From: Aequitasia blattaphilus
GTDB taxonomy: Bacteria; Bacillota; Clostridia; Lachnospirales; Lachnospiraceae
Direction: 5' to 3'
Length of the DNA: 64,000 nucleotides
NCBI RefSeq assembly: GCF_024721305.1
Contig: NZ_JAMXOD010000009.1
Location: 1 to 64,000, forward strand
The notes under the pieces are model-generated. The model was not told where the DNA came from. It did not search any database and saw only the letters and a list, made by a program, of their open reading frames with translations. The position numbers and the translations under genes were made by a program. Of this stretch, positions 45,160-53,678 are shown one piece after another. Position 1 is the first letter of the stretch. Every line of letters begins with the position of its first letter.

Positions 45160-46200
45160 ATGATAAAAGTAGGAATAATTGGCTCGACAGGTTACGCGGG
45201 AGCTGAATTGGTAAGGATTTTAACGAATCATAAGGAAGCAGAAATTATATGGTATGGTTCGAGAAGTTACAAAGATGAATACTATGCAGATATCTATCAA
45301 AATATGTTTCAAATAGTGGATGCAAAATGCATGGATGAAAATATGGAAGTACTGGCAAAGGAGGCAGATGTGATTTTCACGGCAACTCCTCAAGGCTATT
45401 GTGCTTCTATTATAAATGAAACCATTCTGTCAAACACAAAGATTATTGATTTAAGTGCGGACTTTCGGATTAAAGATGTGGATACTTATGAAAAGTGGTA
45501 TCAACTGAAGCATGAAAGTCCGGATTTTATTAAGGAAGCCGTATATGGACTTTGTGAGGTCAACAGAGATGGTATAAAAAAAGCAAGGCTTGTAGCAAAC
45601 CCAGGATGTTACCCGACTTGCTCTTTCTTATCTATATATCCTTTGGCAAAAGAAGGAATTATCGATATGAATTCCTTGATTATTGATGCGAAATCCGGTA
45701 CATCAGGTGCAGGGAGAGGCGCGAAAATTGATAATCTATTCTGTGAAGTTAACGAAAACATTAAGGCATATGGAGTGGGAAGTCACAGACATACACCTGA
45801 GATTGAAGAGCAACTTTCTTATGCATCAAATAAAAAGTTTGCGATAAATTTCACTCCACATTTAGTACCTATGAATCGAGGAATCTTAATCACGGCTTAC
45901 GGAAATCTTATTAAAGATGTTACAAAAGAAGAAATAAGATCTATTTACGAATCTTATTATAAGGAGGAACACTTCGTTCGTTTCCTGAAAGACAAGGTAA
46001 CGCCTCAGACAAAATGGGTAGAGGGAAGTAACTTTGTGGATGTGAACATAGAGGTGGATACAAGAACCAATCGTGTCATTATGATGGGGGCTATGGATAA
46101 CCTGGTAAAAGGGGCGGCAGGACAAGGGGTACAAAATATGAATCTGATGTTTGGACTTGATGAACAATGTGGATTAGATCTTGTACCTATGTTCCCATAG
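45160..46200 (+). CDS. argC: N-acetyl-gamma-glutamyl-phosphate reductase
   Basis: This 346-residue enzyme reduces N-acetylglutamyl phosphate in the arginine pathway. It opens with the Rossmann motif VGIIGSTGYAGAELVRIL and has the catalytic Cys in NPGCYPT and the GVGSHRHTPEIEE loop. The start at 45160 follows TTAGGAGATG; a longer frame from 45136 begins within the operator repeat. It is the first gene of the argC-GNAT-argJ-argB-argD operon. Confidence 0.96.
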   Translation: MIKVGIIGSTGYAGAELVRILTNHKEAEIIWYGSRSYKDEYYADIYQNMFQIVDAKCMDENMEVLAKEADVIFTATPQGYCASIINETILSNTKIIDLSADFRIKDVDTYEKWYQLKHESPDFIKEAVYGLCEVNRDGIKKARLVANPGCYPTCSFLSIYPLAKEGIIDMNSLIIDAKSGTSGAGRGAKIDNLFCEVNENIKAYGVGSHRHTPEIEEQLSYASNKKFAINFTPHLVPMNRGILITAYGNLIKDVTKEEIRSIYESYYKEEHFVRFLKDKVTPQTKWVEGSNFVDVNIEVDTRTNRVIMMGAMDNLVKGAAGQGVQNMNLMFGLDEQCGLDLVPMFP

Positions 46201-46659
46201 GTGAAAAAAATGATAATTCGAGAAATGACAATTGATGATTATGAGGAAGTAAGCAATCTGTGGATGACAATCCGAGGATTTGGAATTGTGAAAGTAGATG
46301 ATTCGAAAGAAGGAGTAGAGCGGTTTTTAAAAAGAAATCCTTCTACCAGTGTGGTTGCAATAGAAGATGAGAAAATAGTAGGAAGCATTTTGTGCGGGCA
46401 TGATGGACGAAGAGGTCATTTCTATCATGTGTGTGTAGCGGAAGAGTATCGACGTATGGGAATTGGGAAAAGCATGGTGGTTGAGGCAATGCAGGCACTT
46501 CGGAAGGAGAAAATTACCCGGGTGTCATTAAACGCATTTCGAGATAATGACTTAGGAAATGCCTTTTGGAACACCATAGGCTGGACGAAGAGGGAAGACT
46601 TCAACCATTACGAATTTACGCTCAATAAAGAGAATATAACAGCTTTCAATAATCAGTAG
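46201..46659 (+). CDS. GNAT acetyltransferase within the arg operon
   Basis: This GNAT protein of about 150 residues has the acetyl-CoA loop VCVAEEYRRMGIGKSMVVEAM and a distal SLNAFRDNDLGNAFWNTIGW motif. It sits between argC and argJ in a five-gene arginine operon. The position suggests a small N-acetylglutamate synthase, priming the acetyl cycle that ArgJ recycles, although general GNATs can be passengers. The start is GTG 46201, directly after the argC stop, or ATG 46210; there is no clear ribosome site, so coupling is likely. Confidence 0.8.
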   Translation: MKKMIIREMTIDDYEEVSNLWMTIRGFGIVKVDDSKEGVERFLKRNPSTSVVAIEDEKIVGSILCGHDGRRGHFYHVCVAEEYRRMGIGKSMVVEAMQALRKEKITRVSLNAFRDNDLGNAFWNTIGWTKREDFNHYEFTLNKENITAFNNQ

Positions 46660-46671
46660 GAGGAAATAGGT

Positions 46672-47892
46672 ATGAAAAAAATAGAAGGAGCTGTAACTGC
46701 AGCGAAGGGATTTGAGGCAGCAGGTGTGGCAGCAGGGGTAAAGTATAAAGACCGTATGGATATGGCAATGATTTATAGTAATGAACCTTGTGTGGCAGCA
46801 GGAGCCTTTACTCAGAATATTGTAAAAGCCGCACCAGTACTTTATGACAAAGAGATTATAGACAGCAAGAAGAAGGTCAAAGCAGTAGTGGTTAATTCCG
46901 GAATTGCAAATGCATGTACGGGCAAGGAAGGATTTGCATACTGTGAGCAGAGTGCAAAAATCACGAAAGAAGCGCTTGGATTTTCGGAGGAAGTTTTAGT
47001 TGGCTCAACAGGAGTGATTGGCATGCAGCTGCCTATGGACAAAATAGAAGCAGGTATTCTTGCTCTTGCAAAAGAGAAAAAGGAAGATGTTCAAAGTAGT
47101 ACCAATGCGGCAAATGCAATTCTAACAACGGATACGAGAAAAAAGGAAATTGCCTTTTCTTTTGAAATACAGGGAACAGAAGTAAAGATGGGAGGAATGG
47201 CCAAAGGATCAGGAATGATTCATCCGAATATGTGTACCATGCTTTCTTTTGTTACCACAGATGCGAACATTAGTGGAGATACGTTGCAGAAAGCATTAAG
47301 TGAGGATGTTCCAGATACCTACAATATGATTTCTGTAGATGGCGATACCTCAACGAATGATACGGTATTGGTGTTGGCAAATGGTCTTGCCGGCAATGCA
47401 GAAATCTGTTATGGAACGGAGGAATATAACCAATTCAAGAATGTTCTCCATGAGATTAATGTGTATTTAGCAAAGGAAATCGCCGGAGATGGAGAAGGAG
47501 CAACGGCTTTGTTTGAAGTCGAAGTAAAAGGAGCCAAAACCGAAGAAGATGCTAAGAAAATTGCGAAATCAGTAGTGTGCTCTGATTTGACAAAGACAGC
47601 AATAGCAGGACATGATGCAAACTGGGGAAGAATCCTTTGTGCGATGGGCTATTCCGGTGGAGTTTTTACTCCGGAAAATGTAAACCTTTCCTTTGTGGGT
47701 TGTGAAAATACAGTCATTATTATGAAGGATGGGGATGCTGTTTCATACAGTGAGGAAGAGGCAACAAAGATACTGTCGGAAAATCCGGTAAAGGCTCTGA
47801 TTGAGCTAAATGAAGGAAAGGGATGCGCAACAGCATGGGGATGTGACTTAACCCATGGATATATTGAAATAAATGCGGATTATAGGAGCTAG
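46672..47892 (+). CDS. argJ: Glutamate N-acetyltransferase / ornithine acetyltransferase
   Basis: This 406-residue enzyme transfers acetyl from acetylornithine to glutamate. The self-cleavage site is in GMIHPNMCTMLSF, with Thr189 as nucleophile of the beta chain after Cys188, in place of the more usual Ala-Thr. Other motifs are VVVNSGIANACTG and AGHDANWGRILCA. AGGAGG lies before the ATG. Whether it is mono- or bifunctional (acetyl-CoA use) cannot be told here, but a GNAT in the operon would fit the monofunctional form. Confidence 0.95.
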   Translation: MKKIEGAVTAAKGFEAAGVAAGVKYKDRMDMAMIYSNEPCVAAGAFTQNIVKAAPVLYDKEIIDSKKKVKAVVVNSGIANACTGKEGFAYCEQSAKITKEALGFSEEVLVGSTGVIGMQLPMDKIEAGILALAKEKKEDVQSSTNAANAILTTDTRKKEIAFSFEIQGTEVKMGGMAKGSGMIHPNMCTMLSFVTTDANISGDTLQKALSEDVPDTYNMISVDGDTSTNDTVLVLANGLAGNAEICYGTEEYNQFKNVLHEINVYLAKEIAGDGEGATALFEVEVKGAKTEEDAKKIAKSVVCSDLTKTAIAGHDANWGRILCAMGYSGGVFTPENVNLSFVGCENTVIIMKDGDAVSYSEEEATKILSENPVKALIELNEGKGCATAWGCDLTHGYIEINADYRS

Positions 47893-47895
47893 CAA

Positions 47896-48804
47896 ATGAT
47901 GGTTATGAAAAAAGAAATGCAGAAATACTTGGAAAAAGCAGAGGTTTTAATAGAAGCACTCCCTTACATACAGCGATTTAATCGCAAAATCATTGTAGTA
48001 AAATATGGTGGAAGTGCCATGGTAGATGAGAAGTTAAAAGAACAAGTTATTAAAGATGTGGCACTTTTGAAGCTGGTTGGATTTAAGCCGATTATCGTCC
48101 ATGGCGGCGGCAAAGAAATCAGCAAATGGGTTGGAAAAGTAGGGATGGAGCCGGAATTTAAGAATGGCCTTCGTGTCACAGATGAAGCAACCATGGAATT
48201 AGTAGAGATGGTTTTGGGAAAAGTCAACAAGAGTCTCGTTCAGTTAATTGAAGGTTTAGGAGTTCATGGGATAGGAATCAGTGGAAAAGATGGTGGTCTT
48301 CTAAAGGTAGATAAGAAGCTGGCAGATGGCGAAGATATTGGATTTGTAGGGGAAGTTACAAAGGTAAATACTCAGATACTGGAAGACTTAATCGAAAAAG
48401 ATTTTCTCCCGGTTATCTGTCCAATCGGAATGGACGATCAATTTAACACCTACAATATCAACGCAGATGATGCGGCATGTGTGATTGCAAAAGCTATGAA
48501 GGCGGAAAAACTTGCGTTTCTGACAGATATAGAAGGTGTATACAAAGATCCAAAGGATCCCAAAACACTGATTTCTGAATTGAGAGTAGAGGAAGCAAAA
48601 AAACTGATGGAAGATGGTTACATTGGCGGCGGAATGCTTCCGAAGCTGAATAATTGTATTGATGCCATTGAATCTGGGGTATCAAGGGTTCATATTCTGG
48701 ATGGAAGAATTCCTCATTGTTTGCTTTTAGAGATTTTCACAAACAAGGGAATTGGAACCGCTATTTTACATGGAGAAGAACCAAAGTATTATCAGGGAGA
48801 GTAA
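47896..48804 (+). CDS. argB: Acetylglutamate kinase
   Basis: The 302-residue kinase phosphorylates N-acetylglutamate. Motifs are [53 protein letters not shown] and [26 protein letters not shown]. The N-terminal helix before the kinase core is present, a feature of arginine-inhibited hexameric forms, so feedback inhibition is plausible. GGAG lies seven bases before ATG 47896. It is followed after four bases by argD. Confidence 0.95.
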   Translation: MMVMKKEMQKYLEKAEVLIEALPYIQRFNRKIIVVKYGGSAMVDEKLKEQVIKDVALLKLVGFKPIIVHGGGKEISKWVGKVGMEPEFKNGLRVTDEATMELVEMVLGKVNKSLVQLIEGLGVHGIGISGKDGGLLKVDKKLADGEDIGFVGEVTKVNTQILEDLIEKDFLPVICPIGMDDQFNTYNINADDAACVIAKAMKAEKLAFLTDIEGVYKDPKDPKTLISELRVEEAKKLMEDGYIGGGMLPKLNNCIDAIESGVSRVHILDGRIPHCLLLEIFTNKGIGTAILHGEEPKYYQGE

Positions 48805-48808
48805 AAGA

Positions 48809-49984
48809 ATGAAAGAATATATTGAAGCAGCAAATGAAGCATTGGTACATACTTACAACAAGTTGCCAGTGGTTTTAGATAAAGGAGAAGGGTCTTATCT
48901 GTATGATACAGAAGGGAAGGAATATCTGGATTTCTCGGCAGGTATTGCAGTATCTTCAATTGGTTATGGAAATCAAGACTTCAAAAATGCACTTACCGAT
49001 CAATTGGACCACCTGATTCATACATCGAACTTGTATCATCATTCCCAATCGCTGGAAGCAGCAAACGGACTTCGTAAGCTTTCCGGAATGGATCGCATAT
49101 TTTTTACGAACAGCGGAACCGAAGCAATTGAAGGGGCATTGAAAACAGCCAGAAAATATGGTTTTTTAAAAGATGAAAAAAAATATGAATTTATTGCCAT
49201 GGAAAATTCCTTTCATGGCCGTACTATGGGAGCCCTTTCGGTCACAGGAACAAAGGCATACAGAGAGCCTTTTGAGCCTCTCATTCCAGGGGTTTCTTTT
49301 GCCCAATATAATGACATTGAAAGTGTGAAGGAAAAAATCACGAATCAAACATGTGGAATTATATTAGAGCCAATGCAAGGAGAAGGTGGAATCCACCCAG
49401 CCACAGAAGAATTTTTAAAGGGAGTAAGAAAACTGTGCGATGAGAAGGATATTCTTTTGATTTTTGATGAGATTCAATGTGGAATGGGTCGCTGTGGCTA
49501 TCCTTTCCTTTGGCAGAAGTATAACGTTAAACCAGACATTCTTGTTATGGCAAAGGCAATTGGAAGCGGGCTGCCAGTAGGTGCATTTGGACTTACAGAA
49601 CACGTGGCAAAAAATTCCCTTGTGCCAGGAGATCATGGAACCACCTATGGCGGAAATCCTTTAGCTCTTCGAGCAATCAGTGCCACCGTATCGATATTTG
49701 AAAAAGAGAAGTTGATTGAGAATGCGAAAAGTATGGGAAAATACTTAGAAAGCAAGTTGGATGAACTAAAAGAGGAAAAAGAGGTTATAACAGACCGGCG
49801 GGGAGTTGGTCTGATGCAGGGGATTGCTCTTCGCACACCTGTTGGGGATGCAGTGAAAAAAGCTTTTGAAAGAGGACTTTTACTGATAGCGGCAGGGGGA
49901 AATGTGATACGTTTTGTACCACCTCTTACAATCCAAAAAGACGAAATTGATAAAATGGCAGAAATATTAAACGATATACTCTAG
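48809..49984 (+). CDS. argD: Acetylornithine aminotransferase
   Basis: This 391-residue class III PLP aminotransferase has LDFSAGIAVSSIGYGN, FFTNSGTEAIEGALKTARKYG, LIFDEIQCGMGRCG and the PLP lysine in MAKAIGSGLPVGAFG. It makes acetylornithine from the semialdehyde. The ATG at 48809 follows GGGAGAG; the longer frame from 48752 lies within argB. It is the last gene of the operon; argF, argH and carbamoyl phosphate genes are not in the window. Confidence 0.95.
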   Translation: MKEYIEAANEALVHTYNKLPVVLDKGEGSYLYDTEGKEYLDFSAGIAVSSIGYGNQDFKNALTDQLDHLIHTSNLYHHSQSLEAANGLRKLSGMDRIFFTNSGTEAIEGALKTARKYGFLKDEKKYEFIAMENSFHGRTMGALSVTGTKAYREPFEPLIPGVSFAQYNDIESVKEKITNQTCGIILEPMQGEGGIHPATEEFLKGVRKLCDEKDILLIFDEIQCGMGRCGYPFLWQKYNVKPDILVMAKAIGSGLPVGAFGLTEHVAKNSLVPGDHGTTYGGNPLALRAISATVSIFEKEKLIENAKSMGKYLESKLDELKEEKEVITDRRGVGLMQGIALRTPVGDAVKKAFERGLLLIAAGGNVIRFVPPLTIQKDEIDKMAEILNDIL

Positions 49985-50071
49985 AAATTATTCAGATTCC
50001 ATAGTACAATAACAACGACAAGAGCATAAGAGGGTATTTACAGGAATTCGACAGACTGTAAGGAGAAACTT

Positions 50072-50626
50072 ATGCAAATGAAAAAAAAGAGAACATTGTT
50101 TTGTATTGTCAGCATGCTAAATGTCATGCTTTTGTTGGGGTGCCAAAAGGAAGAGCTGGTTGAGCTGCAACAGAAAGAAGAAGTAAGGGATGAAGTGAAT
50201 GAGGATCAAAAGGAGATGATTTTTATTCATATTTATGGTCATGTAAATAAACCAGGTGTATATGAAATGACCTTGGGAAGCCGAATTTTTGAGGCAATTG
50301 AAGAAGCAGGCGGTGCGACGGAAGATGGAAACACCAATGCTTTAAATCTTGCAAAGCTTTTAGAGGATGGTGAACAAATTTATATTCCTTCTTTTCAAGA
50401 AGCAGAAATGCAACAGAATAAAGAACAAAATGATGGTAAAGTTAGTATTAATCATGGAACCAAAGAGGAACTCATGACTCTTACTGGAATTGGTGAAGCA
50501 AAAGCCGAGAGTATTATTGCCTACAGAGAAGAAAACGGGGGCTTTCATACTGTGGAGGAGCTGAAAAATATTCCGGGAATAAAAGATGGAGTTTATAATA
50601 AGATAGAAGACAGTATTAAGCTATAG
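50072..50626 (+). CDS. comEA: ComEA-like DNA-binding lipoprotein
   Basis: This 184-residue lipoprotein (lipobox LLGC) has an SLBB domain (about 48-110, IFIHIYGHVNKPGVYEM) and a C-terminal helix-hairpin-helix pair (KVSINHGTKEELMTLTGIGEAKAESIIAYRE...LKNIPGIKDGVYNKI). ComEA binds incoming double-stranded DNA in natural transformation. comEC lies about 3 kb downstream on the same strand, separated by three regulatory and lipoprotein genes. AGGAG precedes the start at 50072. Confidence 0.88.
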   Translation: MQMKKKRTLFCIVSMLNVMLLLGCQKEELVELQQKEEVRDEVNEDQKEMIFIHIYGHVNKPGVYEMTLGSRIFEAIEEAGGATEDGNTNALNLAKLLEDGEQIYIPSFQEAEMQQNKEQNDGKVSINHGTKEELMTLTGIGEAKAESIIAYREENGGFHTVEELKNIPGIKDGVYNKIEDSIKL

Positions 50627-50635
50627 GGGGATTGT

Positions 50636-51325
50636 ATGGCTCAAAGAGTATTGATTGTAGACGATGAAAAATTAATAGTTAAGGGGATTCGCTTTAGTCT
50701 GGAGCAAGACGATATGGAGGTGGATGCGGCATATGACGGAGAAGAGGCTCTTTCGTTGGCAAAGTCAAAGGAGTACGACATTATTCTTCTCGATATTATG
50801 CTGCCTAAATTAAGCGGACTTGAGGTTTGTCAGCAGATTCGAGAATTTTCCGATGTTCCCATTGTTATGTTAACAGCCAAGGGAGAAGATATGGATAAGA
50901 TTCTGGGACTGGAATATGGAGCCGATGACTATATTACAAAACCTTTTAATATTTTAGAAGTAAAGGCTCGTATTAAGGCAATAATGCGGCGAATTTCCAA
51001 AAATGGAAAGAAAGAAGCAACTTCCAAAAATATTGTCAAAGGTGATATGCGTATTGATGGAGACAGCAGAAGAATTTTTGTAGGTGAGCGGGAGATTAAT
51101 CTTACAGCTAAAGAATTTGATCTTTTGGAGCTTTTGGCAATGCAGCCCAATAAAGTATACAGCAGAGAAGAGCTATTAAGTATCGTGTGGGGTTATGAAA
51201 ATCCAGGAGATGCCAGAACAGTAGATGTACATATACGTCGTTTACGGGAGAAAATTGAGGCGAACCCAAGTGATCCCAAATATGTGTACACAAAGTGGGG
51301 AGTTGGTTACTATTTCAGGGGCTAG
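50636..51325 (+). CDS. OmpR-family response regulator
   Basis: This 229-residue regulator has a receiver domain with phosphoacceptor Asp53 (ILLDIMLPKLSG), conserved Thr in VMLTAKGE and Lys in YITKPF, and a winged-helix output domain (INLTAKEFDLLELLAMQPNKVYSREELL...VDVHIRRLREKIE). The following histidine kinase overlaps or abuts it, so they form a two-component pair. Ten bases separate it from comEA. Confidence 0.93.
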   Translation: MAQRVLIVDDEKLIVKGIRFSLEQDDMEVDAAYDGEEALSLAKSKEYDIILLDIMLPKLSGLEVCQQIREFSDVPIVMLTAKGEDMDKILGLEYGADDYITKPFNILEVKARIKAIMRRISKNGKKEATSKNIVKGDMRIDGDSRRIFVGEREINLTAKEFDLLELLAMQPNKVYSREELLSIVWGYENPGDARTVDVHIRRLREKIEANPSDPKYVYTKWGVGYYFRG

Positions 51326-52748
51326 AAGAGTTTGGAATTTTAAATATTTCCGCAGCATGCGTGTATTATTAATCGTTCTTTTGATTATTGCAGGCATACT
51401 TCCTGCTGTAATTATGAAGGAAGTAATTACTAGAAGCTATGAGACGAGAGCAGTCAATGTAAAGACTGCTGAAATACAAAATCAATGCAATATTCTTTGT
51501 GACCAAATAGCAGAATCTAATTATCTAAGTGAGCAGACATCGGAAGTTTTAGCGGCAGAGATTACCCAGTTGTCGAATATTTATAACGGTCGTATTATGG
51601 TCATCGACAATGATTATAAGATTGTAGAAGATACGTATGAGTTTGATGAGGGAAAGACCATTATTTCCCATGATGTTGTGACTTGCTTTAAAGGGAAGGG
51701 AACAACTAATTATGATCGGAGAAATAAGTATATTGAAGTGACTTCTCCGGTTTTGGATGAAAACAAAGAAATGGTAATGGGGGTCATGTTGGTGAGTGTA
51801 TCAACGAATTCCATTGCAGATACGATTTCACTTCTTGAAAACACAGCAAATGTTGTGATGATTATTATTGCCGTTTTTGTGGTACTATTTGCATTTATTG
51901 TAGGCACAAGGATGGTAAAACCTTTGAACCGAATTACCTCATCCATTGAAGCGGTTACAGAGGGCTATGACGAAGATTACCTTCATGAGAATGCATATCT
52001 GGAAACGAGAGTTATATCGGATTCCTTTAACAAAATGCTTGGGCGAATGAAAACGCTGGATGATACCAGAAAAGAATTTGTATCAAATGTCTCTCATGAG
52101 CTAAAAACACCGTTAACATCTATGAAGGTATTAGCGGACTCACTTCTTACGCAAGAGGATGTGCCAAACGAGCTGTATAAAGAGTTTATGGAAGATTTGT
52201 CCAAGGAAATTGAAAGAGAAAATGATATCATTAATGATTTGCTTTCATTGGTAAAGATGGATAAGACGAATCCGGATTTAAACATGAATCTGGAGAATAT
52301 CAATGAGATGATTGAACAGATTTTAAAACGTTTACGTCCGGTAGCAACGTTAAGAAATATAGAGTTGGTATTTGAGAGTCTGCGCCCGGTTACAGCTGCT
52401 GTAGATAAGGTGAAACTTTCTCTGGCAATTTCGAATCTGGTTGAGAATGCTATAAAGTATAACAATGAAAATGGTTGGGTACATGTAAGGTTAAATGCAG
52501 ATCATAAATGGTTTACCTTAGAAGTTGCGGATTCGGGAATTGGAATTCCGGAAGACAGTATTGGGAATATATTTGAACGGTTTTACCGCGTGGACAAATC
52601 TCACTCCAGAGAAATAGGAGGAACGGGACTGGGGCTGGCAATTACGAGAAGTGCAGTGCTTCTCCATAGAGGCTCCATTAAGGTATTTTCAGAACCGGAG
52701 AAGGGGACAACATTTTCACTTCGAATCCCCTTAACCTACGTTGCATAA
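51303..52748 (+). CDS. Sensor histidine kinase
   Basis: This kinase has about 481 residues. A basic N-terminus leads into membrane helix 1 (about 19-40), followed by a PAS-like extracytoplasmic sensor, membrane helix 2 (about 185-205), HAMP, HisKA with His265 in SNVSHELKTPL, and HATPase with N (LAISNLVENAIKYNNENG), G1 (ADSGIGIPEDS) and G2 (EIGGTGLGLAIT) boxes. The start is uncertain: TTG 51303 keeps the basic WNFKYFR segment before helix 1, whereas ATG 51357 lacks a ribosome site. It resembles WalK/ResE-type kinases; the signal is unknown. Confidence 0.88.
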   Translation: MVTISGARRVWNFKYFRSMRVLLIVLLIIAGILPAVIMKEVITRSYETRAVNVKTAEIQNQCNILCDQIAESNYLSEQTSEVLAAEITQLSNIYNGRIMVIDNDYKIVEDTYEFDEGKTIISHDVVTCFKGKGTTNYDRRNKYIEVTSPVLDENKEMVMGVMLVSVSTNSIADTISLLENTANVVMIIIAVFVVLFAFIVGTRMVKPLNRITSSIEAVTEGYDEDYLHENAYLETRVISDSFNKMLGRMKTLDDTRKEFVSNVSHELKTPLTSMKVLADSLLTQEDVPNELYKEFMEDLSKEIERENDIINDLLSLVKMDKTNPDLNMNLENINEMIEQILKRLRPVATLRNIELVFESLRPVTAAVDKVKLSLAISNLVENAIKYNNENGWVHVRLNADHKWFTLEVADSGIGIPEDSIGNIFERFYRVDKSHSREIGGTGLGLAITRSAVLLHRGSIKVFSEPEKGTTFSLRIPLTYVA

Positions 52749-52760
52749 GGAGTATGGACA

Positions 52761-53678
52761 ATGAAGAGAAAATCTGTAATATTTCTATTGGTCATATGTA
52801 TATTCTTGCTGGGCGGATGTAAAGACAGAGGAATTCCCCAAGGGGAAGGACCTTTTCTCTATTTTCAGAACACAGAAGGAACGAATCTGATGAAGGAAAA
52901 GTATACATTTAAAAAAGGAAGTCCCCTAAGCCAGATTCGGGAAGGGCTTGAAAAGTTAAAAGAGAATCCGGAAAATGAAGATTATATCAGTGTCTTTACG
53001 AAGGATGTATCCATTCAAAAGGAAGCCTTTGAAGAGGGAATTGCAAAACTTTATTTCTCAGACAAGTACAATAAACTAAGCAAGACACAGGAAGTGCTTT
53101 TGCGCTCTGCAATTGTACAGACCTTAACCCAGCTCGATGAAGTAAAGGGTGTGGAATTTGTGGTTGGAGAGAAGCCTCTTTCGGATAGCAAAGGGGTAGA
53201 AATTGGTGTCATGAAAGGAGAAGACTTTGTGCAAAACATAGGCTCCTCTATTCATTCAGCAGAGAAAGCGAATTTAACCATTTTCTATGGCAATGAGCAA
53301 GGGGAAAAATTGGTTCAAAAGAATATAAGCGTTCGTTACAATAGCAATATGTCTTTGGAGGAGCTGGTTATACAGCAGCTTATAAAAGGACCAAGGTCGA
53401 AAAATGCATTGAAGACCATTCCTCAAGATACAAATTTATTAAGCATCACTACAAAGGAAAACACATGTTATATCAATTTCAATGAAGGGTTCTTAAACAA
53501 TCCACTGCAAATAAATCCGGAAATCAGCATTTACTCTATTGTGAATTCTATTATTGAGAATCATCTCGCTGAGAAGGTGCAGATTTCTGTAAATGGAGAA
53601 ACAAACGTATCTTACCAGGGAGTGGTGGATTTAAGCAAGCCTTTTAGTTTAAATATGGAAAAAGTGGAGGGAAGATGA
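52761..53678 (+). CDS. GerMN-domain lipoprotein
   Basis: This 305-residue lipoprotein (lipobox LLGGC) has two GerMN domains, about 35-150 (PLSQIREGLEKLKENPENEDYISVF) and 165-290 (SLEELVIQQLIKGPRSKNALKTIPQDTNLLSITTKENTCYINFNEGF). GerM acts in sporulation and germination in Bacillus, but GerMN lipoproteins also occur next to two-component systems, as here. The position right after the histidine kinase suggests it tunes or reports to that sensor, like YycH-type partners; this is inference. Confidence 0.85.
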   Translation: MKRKSVIFLLVICIFLLGGCKDRGIPQGEGPFLYFQNTEGTNLMKEKYTFKKGSPLSQIREGLEKLKENPENEDYISVFTKDVSIQKEAFEEGIAKLYFSDKYNKLSKTQEVLLRSAIVQTLTQLDEVKGVEFVVGEKPLSDSKGVEIGVMKGEDFVQNIGSSIHSAEKANLTIFYGNEQGEKLVQKNISVRYNSNMSLEELVIQQLIKGPRSKNALKTIPQDTNLLSITTKENTCYINFNEGFLNNPLQINPEISIYSIVNSIIENHLAEKVQISVNGETNVSYQGVVDLSKPFSLNMEKVEGR

